A stretch of DNA of 64,000 bases from Sphaerolaimus hirsutus (lineage: Eukaryota; Nematoda; Chromadorea; Monhysterida; Sphaerolaimidae), in the NCBI GenBank assembly GCA_964036195.1, contig OZ038450.1:2296701-2360700 (forward strand). The letters run 5' to 3'. The position numbers and the translations under genes are program-made. The notes under the pieces are model-generated. The model was not told the origin of the DNA and did no database searches. It saw nothing but the letters and a program-made list of their open reading frames with translations. Shown here one piece after another: positions 11,226-22,809 of this stretch. How positions within the stretch are numbered: position 1 is the stretch's first letter; each line of letters opens with the position of its first letter.

Positions 11226-14200
11226 GCGGCGTGAGTACGTAAAATACCTGAATTTTGGAAAAATCCGGGGAAAAATATTACCTCATTCAGTTTCCAATAA
11301 AACCATCATGGATGTCATCTTTGTTTATTGATAAAGCACTCAAAACCGATACAAATTGTGCTGAACAAATTGCAAAATAATCACGCGAAATAATGTCAAA
11401 TGTACGACAGCGCGAACTTCTCCAATCCACCAATTTTTCAACTAGTGGATTTAAATTCGGCCAGCCTGTCAAAGGAACAGTGAACCGCAAATAGATGAGT
11501 GCCCAGTGTCCACATTTGCGACGTCGATTACCTACCTAACTAGGTAATGGTCACACTATAAATATTGTATAGTCCAGTTACTTTACACCCTGCGTGGTGG
11601 TTCCCGCTGGAAGCGTGCCAACTACTTTTCTACCCATGCGATTTTGATAAAAAGTTGAAAAATGTCATTTCTGTTATAGCGCTATATGTTCACTTATTCA
11701 CAACAATTAATTTTTTCATCTGTTATACAAAAATCGCATGCTTCATCATCATTTGCACGCTTCCAACGGGAGACATAAATGAGTGCGAGGGCACCGCCAA
11801 ATAAACTAGGTAAACAACATACCCACGTGAAAACAGGCAGCTGAAATACGGATCTGCGCCGCGGACGCCCGGCGTGACGGTGGAGGGCTTGGAGCGGCGC
11901 GGCCGGTTCCTGGTGCCCAAGTCGGATCTGATGCGGCGGCCGCCGATCGCCGGCCTCCCGCCCACCGACCCCACCAACGAGGCAGAGATATTGGCGGAGA
12001 AAAAGAGTGCGTCCAGTCTACGCTGCCGTACTGAGGCGAGAGAGCATTTGGAGCTCGAGATACAGTATTCATCTGAATCTACCGTATCTATCAAATTAAA
12101 AACCTGTCCGACATATTTCTCAATTCCGTCGGGCGAGGGTACCGTAAGCGATTAACGGGAAAATTCATGCGCCAAATTAAAAATATCAGGATACATTTTT
12201 GCTTGCAGTACATGAGTAATGCATTGAGTAAGAACTAATGGATAATTTGTGATCATTTACAAAAAATGTAATGTGATAAATTCTCAGTTAAATTTTCAGG
12301 CGAAAAGACATTTGTAAATATTTTGAAGAAAAACATTTTTAGTTCACAATTCAAACGAGAACAATGCACACACGCAACATCAAATACCGTATATTGTCGA
12401 ATAAAACCGCCTTGAATAACTCCCTCCGTTGAATAACTCTGCCCTTTTGGCCGAGTGAGGAAGAAATAACCCCCCTTGAATAACTCCCCCCTCAGAAACT
12501 CTGACGAAAAAATAACACCCCAGGAGACTTATTCGGGGACATACGGTAGTATCCAAAAGACATGGTACAGTCAATAAACTGGCGCCGCGATCGCAGGCTC
12601 GAGCACGGAGCCGGCGTGGATGCAGCGGCGGTCGGCGGGGCTGATGCGCGCCGCGCTCAACCACCACCCGCTGCCGTTCGTGTGCCCCGACGGGCAGATC
12701 GACGCCGAGCCCAGGAGCATCCACATGGTCTCCCTGGGCGACTGGGCGCACAAGGACGACGATTCTAGGTGCGTGCGCTGGCAGGTGCCACTCACAGACT
12801 GGTGGTGGGATGGCGCCATTTTAGGGCGCCAAAGGGAGCGGCGCCATGGCGTCAACTGGCGTTTGGCGCTCTTTTTGTTGCGCTTGGCGCCCTTTTCCTA
12901 GCGCTTTTCCACCGCTATGCCAGACCCAGACAAAACTGTGCCATATTACAGGGCATTTTACATGGCTTTTGTCACTTTGCAAGACATTTTACAGGGTCTT
13001 TGGGTGCCCCTGATTCACTTAGAAAAGTAGGTGGGGCGCCGCCACACAGTAAGCGCTTAAACGCACTTGTCTCTGGTTACGTAATCAGCTTTGAACGTAT
13101 TTGAGTTCAACTTTGATTTTGCATTGTAATCTCTGTCAACTAGAGATAAAAAATCAAACACAAAATTCAACTCGTAAATATTCAGAGATGATTTACGAGT
13201 GCTCAAATTAGAGTTGACTGGCGTTAGTATGTCAACTGGCGAGTGCGGCGACACACGAGAACCCAAACGACCAGCGTCTGTGCGGCAGGTGCGGCCGGCT
13301 GCGCAGCTTCGACGAGGTGTACATGTTCACGGAGGAGCTGGCCTACGAGACGCTGGCGCAGCGGTGCCGCTTCCGGGGCGACGAGCTGGCGCAGGCGACC
13401 GGCCACCTGGAGCGCATGCCCGACCACTTCGACGAGCTCAAGGTGCCCGCCTCCGTGTGGAGACTCGCACTCGTCAGCGCATGTAAGTCACGGGGGGGGG
13501 GGGGGTGCTCACGGGTGCACGCAGAGGTGGAGGTAGAGGGCGCTAGAAAATCGCATCGAGAAACAAGTAACGATGGCAAACAAATTTTTTTGAATTTTTT
13601 GGACTTTATTTTTTATTTCACCCCTGTAAAACCAAAAATCTATTTTTTCTAGCGAAATTCTATGTTTGGAAAAACACTTAGACAGCGATCACACTGCATT
13701 TTTGTGACGACTCCGACAACACTTGAAAAAGTTCCATAAGTCGAGTGAAAAGTTCCATATTCATGAGTGAATGTGGTAAAGTATACATACCACCTAGGCG
13801 TATATGCACGTCAAATTTTCCACTGTCGGAGCCCGACAGGTGCGCCGACAATTTAAAAAAAAAGTGGTCGTCACATTACGCGAGTGTGACGACAAGTAAA
13901 ATATTTGATCTAGTCGTCACAATGAGCATGGTTAAAAAATGGTCCCTACTTGTCGCCAATAACGAGGCCGACCAGTCGTCACACTCATGAAAATCTGCTA
14001 AAAATAGATTTGTCATCACAAAACGGTCTGTGACGAGTAAGATCTATTGTCGTCACACAAGTGCAGTGTGAAAGGGGCCTTACCGTATTTCCTCGAAATA
14101 CCCCCCTCGAAATACCCCCCCCCCCCTCGTTTGACCCCCCCCCCCCCTCTCGGGACCACTATGAAACAATCACCCCCCTCGAAATACCCCCCCCCAAATT

Positions 14201-17200
14201 GAGTGTAAAGGGAACGTACATGACAATAACTGTAGTTTGTGTTCTGTGTACTGCAGAACACACGTTAAAACAATGTCGGTGTCACGTAAGAACAGTGTAC
14301 ATACCATCTACATAAATATTAGTCTACAGAACCTTAAAAATGGCGGTTTTTGTTGCATTTTTCGACGTCTGCGTACGTTTCAGACGACAATTTCGTACTT
14401 GGTTTTCAAAAAATTTCTTGTGAAATAATAACCCCCCCCCCTCGTTTAACCCCCCCCCCCTTTCGGGACCACTATGAAACAATCACCCCCGGGGGGTATT
14501 TCGAGGAAATACGGTATTTAAAATTTTTTCAACAAAATTTAAACACTTTTTCCGAGGGGTTTGCCATCGTTAGACATCTTCACGGCGCCATTCGCAAATT
14601 GGCTTTCCATCGCAAAGTTCCATCATTAAATGGATGAAGCAAAGAGCCTAAAACTTTGAAGTATTGGCGCCTCATAAACGGTGTAGATTAAACGTGTTAT
14701 TTACCCGCAAAACGGTTTTCGAATTTTTTTGGTTATCAAATTTTCGACTTTCCCAATTTCTTGTTTGGTCATTTTAGAATTTTTCAACTTGATAAATAGA
14801 TGTTGAACATTTGAAGGGTGTGCTTCTAAAAGTACCGATCTACAAATTTTTCAAATTTGAGTTAGGACCATTTTTGGGCTCCCCATAAAAACGCGCTTCA
14901 AAAAATATACATAATATGTGGGGGGTGCGAAATTCAATTTTGAAATTTTGGGGGCAAAAAATACAAAAAAAGCAAAATACAGTACTTGTAATTTATAAAG
15001 TACCGATCTACAAGCTTTTTCAGCTTTTGTATCTTTTAAAGTATCGATCTACACACTTTTTCAAAATTTTACTTTTAAAGGTAAATACTGATCTGCACAA
15101 TCTTTTTTGTGCTTCTAAAAGTACCGATGTCAGATCGGCACTTTTCAGCACAAAAACTAACTTTGTGCTTTTTTATTATTGGTAAAACTACCGATCTACA
15201 TCTATCTGATTGTGTGCTTTTAAAGGTACCGATCTTCATGCGCTTCACAAATTGTACCATGAAAAGTACTGATCTACAGGGTGCGGCAATTTAGACCTGC
15301 GCTCTAGATTTCCAATAACTTGCCACTGGGTGGTCGGATTAATGTCATATTTGAGGTCAACATTAACAACTAAATAGGAAAGGATCCCTGAAGATATGGC
15401 TGCGATAGCTCCAATCTTTCTCAAGTTATTCATGGAAACGTGTAATCGTCACGTTTCCACCACCTAGCTTTACGACCAATCACGCAAGCGCCCACCGATT
15501 TCCTTATGAGCATAGCGAATTGGTGGCGGGCGTGCACGCATTTACGTATGCAGCTGCGAAAAGAAAATCAGAAAAAAACCCTGCAAAAAAACAATCCGAT
15601 CCCGATCCCGGTCCCGAGAAGTCAATCCCGTTTGAACGATATCACAAGGTGGTGGAAAAGTGACAATTACGCGTTCGCATGAATAACTTGTGAACGAGTG
15701 GAGCTATCGCAGCCAGGGATCCTATCCTATTTAGTTGTTAATGTTGACTTGAAATTTGACATTAATCCGATCACCCAGTGACAAGTTATTCGAAATCTAG
15801 AGCGCAGGTCTAAATTGCCGCACCCTGTACAATATGGAGGCAATTCACTAGATTTTATATAGCTAGTTACACAAGTGTCACCCACAGACTATACCATGCA
15901 TAACAATAACTAACAATATACCCCAAGTACCCATACTCAAAATACCCATCCCCAATACCCCATGTGGGAATTGCATACTCCAAACTTTGAATTGCGATTA
16001 TCTCAAAATCGATGTTTTGTAGATCGGTGCTTTTAGAAGCACACCCATTTGGAGAATTATCAATCAGTGCTCCCTTCCATTGCAGCCCCCAATGCTGCAT
16101 CCGAAACGGAGTCAGAGGCGAATGTTGGATACGTGCCAAGGGGTTATCTCATGGCCAGGGCTGCGTTCATTGACTTGATCAAGCTACACCCCTGGTACAT
16201 GGCGCCAATGCACCCCGATGATGCCAGGGTTAAAATGCGATCCGTGAGTTCTCAAAATCGATCAGGGTCCACTCCCAGACCTTGTAAAAAACCAGGGAAA
16301 ATGTCAAATCATGCAAGGTGTTTAAAGTCATGTAAGATGTCAAACGACCAGCAAACAGAATAAAATAAAATTTGATATTTATGTTTGACCATGACATTTG
16401 ACCTTTACTTGGCATTTTACAGTGTCTGGTAATGACACCAGGGCCCAGAAGGACACCGGGACATTTTGTCAAGTGCCATTCCGTCAAACAGTTTGCATAA
16501 ATTCATTGCAAATGTAAAAACCTTCACCTGTCACTTGAAATAGGAATTTTTGTCTGTCTGAAGTATCAAAGTGGCCACTGACAAAGCAAAATGTACACTC
16601 AGGTCGGCTACACGGTGGGCACGTTCTTCATCCACGAGAACCGGTCGTCGGACAAGGACAAGCCGTTGAAGCTGTGCTTCGGCTGGCCCACCTGCTCGCT
16701 GCACATGTTCCTGCCCAGCACCGATGGCGCGTACACCCTGCAACCAATATGGCTGCTCATTTTGAGGGACCCCTTTGGACGATACATTATCCAGTCTTAC
16801 CCCAATGCGCCCTTTGATAGGTCGGTTTTGGTAGGGTTCAGGCTGTCTGGAGAAATAAATTTACCTAGGTATGTACATTTACGTTTCTCCGGAAAAAAAG
16901 TACCAGTACTCACCTTTAAACATACTTTTTGAAAGTACGCGAGTACAGAAAATCGAAAAAACACTCGCTTTTACGTTTTCCCTGAAAAAATAAGCGTATT
17001 TATGTTTACTCACCATTTACGCAGTGTAAATGTGAAAAATAACTTTCGTTTTCTGTACTCAGGGGTCAGTAAAAATTGAAAAAGTGCAATACTTTTAACA
17101 ACTGGCCCGCACCCAGCCTGTGGGCGCTGGCGGCGCGCGTGTGCGGCTGCGGCCTGACGGACGAGGAGTGGCGGGCGCAGCAGGCGCACGAGAAGGCCCC

Positions 17201-20200
17201 CTTCAAGGTGTGGCTGCGCGGCGGCCCCGACCCAAAGTCGCTGCCCGGCGCCGGCTTCCAGCCCGCCCAGCCGCCCATGGTCAACATGCAGCCAGACCTG
17301 GGTGGCAAGAGGCTCGACGGAGAGCCCCTCATACACAGGGTTCGTTCAGGCGGCCCTGTAACTGTGGACATGTAAACCCGCTTGTCATGTAGGTAAAAAT
17401 AGCAAAAAATAAGTAAATACGTACCATGTATTTATATATCCGAAAACAGCGATTGTAAGCTGAAAATCTAACAAAAATGAACATTTGGGAGTGTATTTTT
17501 TGGGGGAAAAATCGCTTAAAATCAGCTCCACGTAAATAAATAGATAGCTGATCGATTTGGGCTCCGGGGAAAGTAGCCAAAAATTGTCCTGGTATAGATA
17601 GGTAGATAGATAACTGAGCGGGCTTCCGGGATAGATAGATGGCTGGCCGATTGGAGGGGGGGCAGTCCCGCATTGGAGACCCCTGCAACGGGTCTACATG
17701 TCGAGCAGGTTTACATGTCTAGAGAGCCTACCTCGTTGAGGGGAGCAGAGACAAAGCAGCAGCAGCACATGTGTAGGTACAGGGCTGCTTGAAGTGTTCT
17801 GTTAAGTAGGGTGTCAAAGGTACGAATTTCGATAATCGATGTTAAACATTCTATAAGATGAAAGCTAAATATTCGACGCCACGTTCCAATCTCAAAGTAA
17901 GCAAGTGAGTCAAATATATGCAAACATCACTCTTTCTCACCACTTGAACTCCACTTTTCCCGTTAGTTCCCCTTCAACAACACATCAAATAACTCAACCT
18001 AACCGCAGCTGGCCGAGAAGGGCATGTACGAGCGTCTGAGCGCAGCGGTGACGCTCAAAAGTGAAGCGTTCTCGCCCGACCCGAGCGCGCCCGGCGAGGG
18101 CTTGCTGGGCACGGGCAACTTCGCCAAGGTGCCCGTCCCAGACCCTGTAAAATGATCCGTAAAATGTCAAATGTCACGCAAAGTGTCAAAAGTCATGGAA
18201 AATGCCCTGTAAAATGGCAAACGTACATTTGTCATTTTACCGGGAATTTTACACGACTGTAGACAGTTTGCGTGACATTTGACATTTTACGGGGCATTTT
18301 ACAGGGTCTGGGACTGCCCCCAGGTGTTCAAGATGATCTACTCGCGAGCGGCCGATCCGGCGCCCGATGTCAGCAGCCAGGCTGGATTGGTCGATGGACA
18401 GGTGCTTGCTGGCAAACAGGTAAAATGTTGGGATTCCTCCTAGTTTTATCCAGGGGAATGTGTGAACTGCGCTGTAACCAGGGGCCAATTCAGCCAATGG
18501 AGAAGTGTAAAACTGTTTTTAAGTGAAATGAGACGTGAAGTGATAAACGACAAGAGAAGTGAGATAAAAAGTAAAAGTAAAAAAGCGAAGTAAAAAGTGA
18601 ACAGGGAGGTAAAATCAGAAGTGAAATGAGAAGTGAAGGTTACTTCTCGACTTGCGGAATTGGTACCAGCCAGTAGTTACAATTAGCAGTGAACTAATCA
18701 ACTATCAAGCATCAATTAAATATGCACGGTAGGTAAAACTTACGTTGGGGGGGGGGCGCCAAAACACAAAACTATTATAAAAATTGGTGGTGAGAAGATC
18801 CAAGGTGTTCAGAACTATGATTCAGAGTTGTTCTCACATATGGTTTTGTTTGAATTGATGCTCTGAATCTGATATTCAAACCTTGTTCGTGTTTCATTTA
18901 AAACACTATCTTCAATTGAGAAAAATGTGTGAAAAATATTGGTGAAATAAATAGAACGGCAGCCTGCGACAGAACGGCACCTCCAATAGAACAGCAGGTA
19001 AAAAAGTTGACGAAAAAAAATAGAACGGCGCTCTTCTATTAGTAGAAATACGGTAGAACGCATATTGTGAGCGGCTCCGCACGTGACCAGTCAGAGAAGG
19101 GACGCCGCTGACCACGAGAGTGTTCCACTTTTCATCCCTAACGGTTTACATGCTCACGGTTTTCATCTAAAACGCTCTGTTTTACCAGCTGAAACGTACG
19201 GTTTTCAAGCCCCAGACATGTTTTACATGCTAAATTGATGTGACACTTTTCATCCCTGAGTAAAACAGTTTACGTGCCAAAGTATTACGGTTTACAAGCC
19301 ACAGACATGTCAAATAAATACCGTATTTCTCTTGATAGAAGCCCTTCTATTTTTTTCATCAACTTTTTTACCCACCCTTCTATTTGGCGTCCACTCTTCT
19401 ATTTTTTCCCCATTTTTCCAAAATTGACAGAATTACGAATTCCCAAAAAAATTTACTACCTAACTTCCATCATGTCTGACATCAGTGCTTTCAGCAGGTT
19501 TACATGTACCTTCTATCGGAGACGCCCTTTTATTGGAGACCTGCCCCTCTATTAGAAGAAATACAGTACGCCACATTTCATGTAAAGAGTAAATTGGCGC
19601 AAAACACACAACTTTGGCTTGAAAAGTGGCATACTTATAGCAAGTAAAGTGATATATTTTGGATGAAAACTGACACAGTAGAGTAGCCAGTAAAGTGTCA
19701 CACTTAGCTAGTAAAGTGACACAGAATGACATGTAAACTGTACGGGATGAAAAGTGTAAATCGCTCCTGACCGCCGGTCGCTCGCAGATCCAGCTGCGCG
19801 TCGAGTGCGCGCCCATGCTGCGCGAGGTGAAGCTCGCCTCCAGGATCGTGCACGCCAACTGCGTGCGCACCTACGGCGGCTCGGTCGCCGGCGACAAGCT
19901 GTGGATCTACGCTGAGTTCTTGCCCCACGGTCAGATACACGCTTAATCAGATATTAGTGCCTTCCGTGTTATTCTAGGAGATGAGTTGACCCAAACCAGA
20001 TTGAATTTACAAAATAATCTGCCGCAGTGGGGCGTCAAACTTGTACTTTTTATGCACTTTGCAGCACCATCTAAATAAAGGTGATATAGCAATTTTTGGA
20101 AAATCCTGGCAGTACACGATTTCAGTCGTGGGAGCAAAATTTATTACACGACTTTATTCATCAGGTTATGGTAATACACAGTGCAAAATATATGGTCTGG

Positions 20201-21708
20201 CAAGCAACTATAGTTACAAACCATCCAATAAACACGGAATCAGCCATCCAAGTGACAATAAATGTTGTCAGTCATTCTGTTTGTCACCAAGCACTTGTCG
20301 AATTTTCACCCGTGAAGCAATCATCATCACACACACACACTATATTGAGTCACAGGCGAGCTGACGAAGCACGTGCGCAAGGGCGGGCTGGGCTGGGGCG
20401 ACAAGATGAGCGCGCTGGCCGACGTGGCCGAGGGCATGGGCTACCTGCACGAGCACGACATCGTGCACGCAGACCTGGCAGCCAGGAACTGCCTCGTGGC
20501 GCAGCTGCCGCCCCAGGGCGCTTTGCTGGTCTGTGCGCACGGGGGTGCCATACTGCTGTGATAAGGCTCTTTGATCAAAATTCTGGCCCATTTACGTCAA
20601 TTAACGCGGGCATCGAGTTTACGCCGTCACGGCAATCACGTGAAGTTTATTGACCGGTGACAATTTCGCACTCCGTCGAGTCACAAGTGATTCAACTTGC
20701 AAAAGCTCAGCCCGAAAATACTTGTCACTTTCAATTTTACCACTCAATGTTCATTTTTCATATGAAAAGTCCGTACATGTCCCCACTTCCAGACCTTGTA
20801 AAACGTCACGCAGTGACAAGTCATGTAAAATAGCAAACGCGTTTGCCATTTTCCAGCGCATTTTCCATGACATTTTACATTTCACACGGCCTGGGAGTGC
20901 TCCCAGCGACACACACGCTTGCACAGGTGAAAGTGACGGACTTCGGTCTGTCGCGCGACGTGAGCAGACGCGCCTACGCCCGGTCGGAGAGCAAGGAGCT
21001 GCCGTGGAAGTGGATGGCGCCGGAGGCGATCGCCCTCAAGGAGCTCGACCGCGAGAACGACGTGTGGGCTTTCGGCGTCACCGCCTGGGAGGTGCGCTCG
21101 CAGCGCTGCCACGGGACCCACCGCACTAGTTGACGCCGCAAATTTTTGTCAACTGAATGTCAACTAATTTCTTGAAAGCATCACACTTAGCTGAAAAAAA
21201 TGATAAGTGATCAATGAAAAAAAGATTATGTCACAATGTCAAATTTTCTGTGCCCCATCACATAGGAAAGTTGAAAGCACATAATCAACCAAAATTTAGT
21301 TGACACGAATTGCAAACGTCGACTAGTGTGTGGGTTCAACGCCGTAGCAGTAACATGTCATTCTAAACAGCAATTTCGCATTCTCCCGCTCTAACCTACT
21401 ATTCAAACTACTGGCGGAATTATTTGCATTTGCAATTCAGCAGTAAGAAAAATAACCTATCAAATACATTTTGCATCAACAATGTGAGCCATTGCAAAAT
21501 TTGCGCAGCTCCTGTCGCACGGGCAGTCGCCCTTCTCTACGCTGAACGCCGCCCACGTGCTCGACTTTCTGCGCGCCGGAAATCGACTGGAAAAGCCGGA
21601 ATCGTGCAGCGACAACGAAGTCTGGGCCACGGTGCGCCACTGCTGGCTGCCCGACAAACTCCTCAGGCCGAAATTTGTCGGCCCCGATGGGCTGGCGCAG
21701 TTCTTTCG
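10457..21708 (+). CDS. SH2-domain non-receptor tyrosine kinase, divergent (14 exons, last exon missing)
   Basis: Exons: 10457-10482 (ATG), 10655-10715, 11841-12006, 12597-12768, 13244-13482, 16086-16243, 16603-16868, 17117-17339, 18009-18128, 18324-18419, 19788-19929, 20356-20528, 20927-21091, 21509-21708. All 13 junctions are GT-AG and in phase, giving 735 residues. Residues 1-255 match nothing I recognise, except a CGRCGR pair of cysteines. An SH2-like domain follows (about 262-345): HPWYMAPMHPDDA at its start, then GTFFIHEN where FLVRES is usual, so the phosphotyrosine-binding Arg is His. The kinase domain (about 465-735) has the glycine loop GTGNFAKV, a probable AxK lysine in LAGKQ, HADLAARN, DFGLSR, LPWKWMAPEAI and the RPKF end motif. 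HRD is changed to HAD; the catalytic Asp and Asn remain. It would phosphorylate tyrosines in the cytoplasm if active. Two of its introns are exactly introner copies. The C-terminal exon was not found. Confidence 0.8.
10483..10654 (+). mobile_element. Introner forming kinase intron 1 (172 bp)
   Basis: The intron starts GTGCCACTCCCAGACCCTG and ends GGAGTGTCCCCAG. Nothing else lies between the exons: the mobile element is the intron. CAG stands directly before it (10480-10482) and as its last three bases (10652-10654), which is the target duplication. The interior is a long imperfect palindrome with repeated TGCAAAGT and AAAATG-type words. Exon 1 (26 nt) joins exon 2 in frame, which continues in phase to exon 3. 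Confidence 0.8.
11565..11795. repeat. Dispersed repeat with CGCTTCCAAC ends
   Basis: Inverted words CCCGCTGGAAGCGTGCCAAC and TGCACGCTTCCAACGGGAGA stand at the two sides. A second copy is at 40130-40370 (same order, TACTTTACACCCTGC then TTGGCACGCTTCCAAC) and a fragment at 41800-41845. Confidence 0.6.
12385..12548. mobile_element. TACCGTAT-terminus element, short
   Basis: Ends TACCGTATATTGTCGAATAA and TTATTCGGGGACATACGGTA, TA at both edges, with AATAACTCCC and GGGTTATT-like arms. It lies in a kinase intron. Confidence 0.65.
12785..13010 (+). mobile_element. Introner-family copy carrying a GGCGCC-rich insert
   Basis: The left end CAG-GTGCCACTCACAGACTGG starts 16 bases after the donor of kinase exon 12597-12768. 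The right end is GGGTCTTTGGGTGCCCC. The left arm is replaced by about 110 bases rich in GGCGCC that resemble the GGCGCC arrays near 59,240 and 60,250, so it looks like an insertion or recombinant. Confidence 0.6.
14081..14516. mobile_element. TACCGTATT-terminus element with poly-C arms, copy 1
   Basis: Termini TACCGTATTTCCTCGAAATA and its inverse at the right end, with TA edges. Between them are runs of C in CCTCGAAATACCCCC repeats and a unique core of about 250 bases shared with the element at 22271-22708. Confidence 0.75.
14817..16046. mobile_element. hAT-like element with repeated AGTACCGATCTAC motif
   Basis: Termini GGGTGTGCTTCTAAAAGTAC and the inverse AGAAGCACACCC. Flanking 8-mers ATTTGAAG and ATTTGGAG differ at one base. 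The interior carries many copies of AAAGTACCGATCTAC. It is interrupted by the element at 15277-15827 and lies in the kinase intron 13483-16085. Confidence 0.7.
15277..15827. mobile_element. Nested element with about 170-bp inverted arms
   Basis: Termini CAGGGTGCGGCAATTTAGAC and the inverse, with TA on both sides. The arms match over roughly 170 bases (GCGCTCTAGATTTC near each end, GCTGCGATAGCTCC further in). The centre has GATCCCGATCCC. It sits inside 14817-16046. Confidence 0.7.
16266..16438 (+). mobile_element. Introner-family copy with CAG target duplication
   Basis: CAG occurs at 16263-16265 and 16439-16441. The termini read GGTCCACTCCCAGACC and GTGTCTGGTAATGACAC. It lies 22 bases inside the kinase intron 16244-16602. 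Confidence 0.72.
18129..18323 (+). mobile_element. Introner forming the intron inside the kinase glycine loop (195 bp)
   Basis: The intron opens GTGCCCGTCCCAGACCCTG and closes TCTGGGACTGCCCCCAG. The whole length is the palindromic element. The exons join GGCAACTTCGCCAAG to GTGTTCAAG, giving GTGNFAKVFKM, the conserved nucleotide-binding loop, so this splice must be correct for a functional kinase. Flanking triplets are AAG and CAG, so one target copy has probably changed. Confidence 0.88.
18482..18666 (+). mobile_element. Second introner-like family (B) copy
   Basis: The left end GGGCCAATTCAGCCAATGG and right end ACTTGCGGAATTGGTAC are partial inverses, and CAG stands on both sides (18479-18481, 18667-18669). 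The interior is AGTGAAATGAGA-like repeats, unlike family A. It sits in a kinase intron. Confidence 0.6.
19319..19568. mobile_element. TACCGTATT-terminus element, CTTCTATT subtype
   Basis: Termini TACCGTATTTCTCTTGATAG and TATTAGAAGAAATACAGTA, with CCCTTCTATTT repeats inside. A related fragment with TAGAACGGC repeats and AGAAATACGGTA lies at about 18930-19055. Confidence 0.6.
20777..20903 (+). mobile_element. Introner-family copy next to kinase exon 20927-21091
   Basis: Left end CCCACTTCCAGACCTTG, right end GGCCTGGGAGTGCTCC followed by CAG. It ends 24 bases before the acceptor of the DFG-encoding exon, so the acceptor itself is not from the element. Confidence 0.6.
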
Positions 21709-22270
21709 GTGCGCGCAAAACGTTTTCACCAGAGTTGTTCAAAGTACCGAACTTTTTTTAAAGTATGCGTATGAATGTACTTTATTTACTCAAAGTACTT
21801 TATTTACTCAGCCCCGAGTACAGTAAGCGTAAGAGAAACTTTTTTACTTTTACTCGCGAGTATTTTTATACGGAAAGCGTAAAAGCGAGTAAAATTACCT
21901 TTTCTTTCGGGAAAATGTAGAAGGGAGCATTATGAGAGTTAAGAGTTGAGTAAAACGACAAACGATTTTACTCAACTCTTAACTTTTAACTTTACTCTTA
22001 ACTTATCATTTATCATTTTACTCAACTCTTAAGTTTTAACTCTTAACTTGTCCACTTGCGGAACTGGCCCCTGGACAACAAAAATGTGTCTTTTTATTTA
22101 TAATATTCTTTATGAAAAACACAGGTCTTGTATAGGGAAAACACACTTTCTGTACTCGCAAAAATTACTTTACTGTACTCTCAAAAAGTAAGCGTACAGG
22201 CGAGTACATATACTTTTTTCGAAGTATGCGTATGCGTATGCATATTTACACAAAAGTAGATATTTAAAAG

Positions 22271-22708
22271 TACCGTATTTCCTCGAAATACCCCCCCCCT
22301 CGTTTGACCCCCCCCCCTCTCGAGACCACTATGAAACAATCACCCCCCCCCCTCGAAATACCCCCCCCCCCAAATTGAGTGTAAAGAGAACGTACATGAC
22401 AAATACTGCAGTTTGTGTTCTGCGTAGTGCAGAACACACGTTAAAACAATGTCGGAATCACGTTAGAACAGTGTTTTTACCATCTACGTACTAATATTAG
22501 TCTACAGAACCTTATAAATGGCGGTTTTTGTTGCATTTTTCGACGTCTGCGTACGTTTCAGACGACAATTTCGTACTTGGTTTTCAAAAAATTTCTTGTG
22601 AAATAATAACCCCCCCTCGAAATACCCCCCCCCCTCGTTTGACCCCCCCCCTCTCGGGACCACTATGAAACAATCACCCCCCGGGGGGTATTTCGAGGAA
22701 ATACGGTA
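22271..22708. mobile_element. TACCGTATT-terminus element with poly-C arms, copy 2
   Basis: Same termini, orientation and core as 14081-14516, including the shared words CAGAACACACGTTAAAAC and GACGTCTGCGTACG. Length differs mainly in the C runs. Confidence 0.75.
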
Positions 22709-22809
22709 GATATGCATTAACAACTGAGGCGTTTGGTTCCGTAACTCGATAAACGCCAAAGTGAAAAAAATTGTGTTTGATTGTGCATATTGAAAGTGCA
22801 TATTTGATA

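Noticed and set aside
10457..21708. Assignment of the kinase as a JAK (hopscotch)
   Set aside because: The protein has only one kinase domain and about 735 residues found; no FERM fold or pseudokinase domain is visible.
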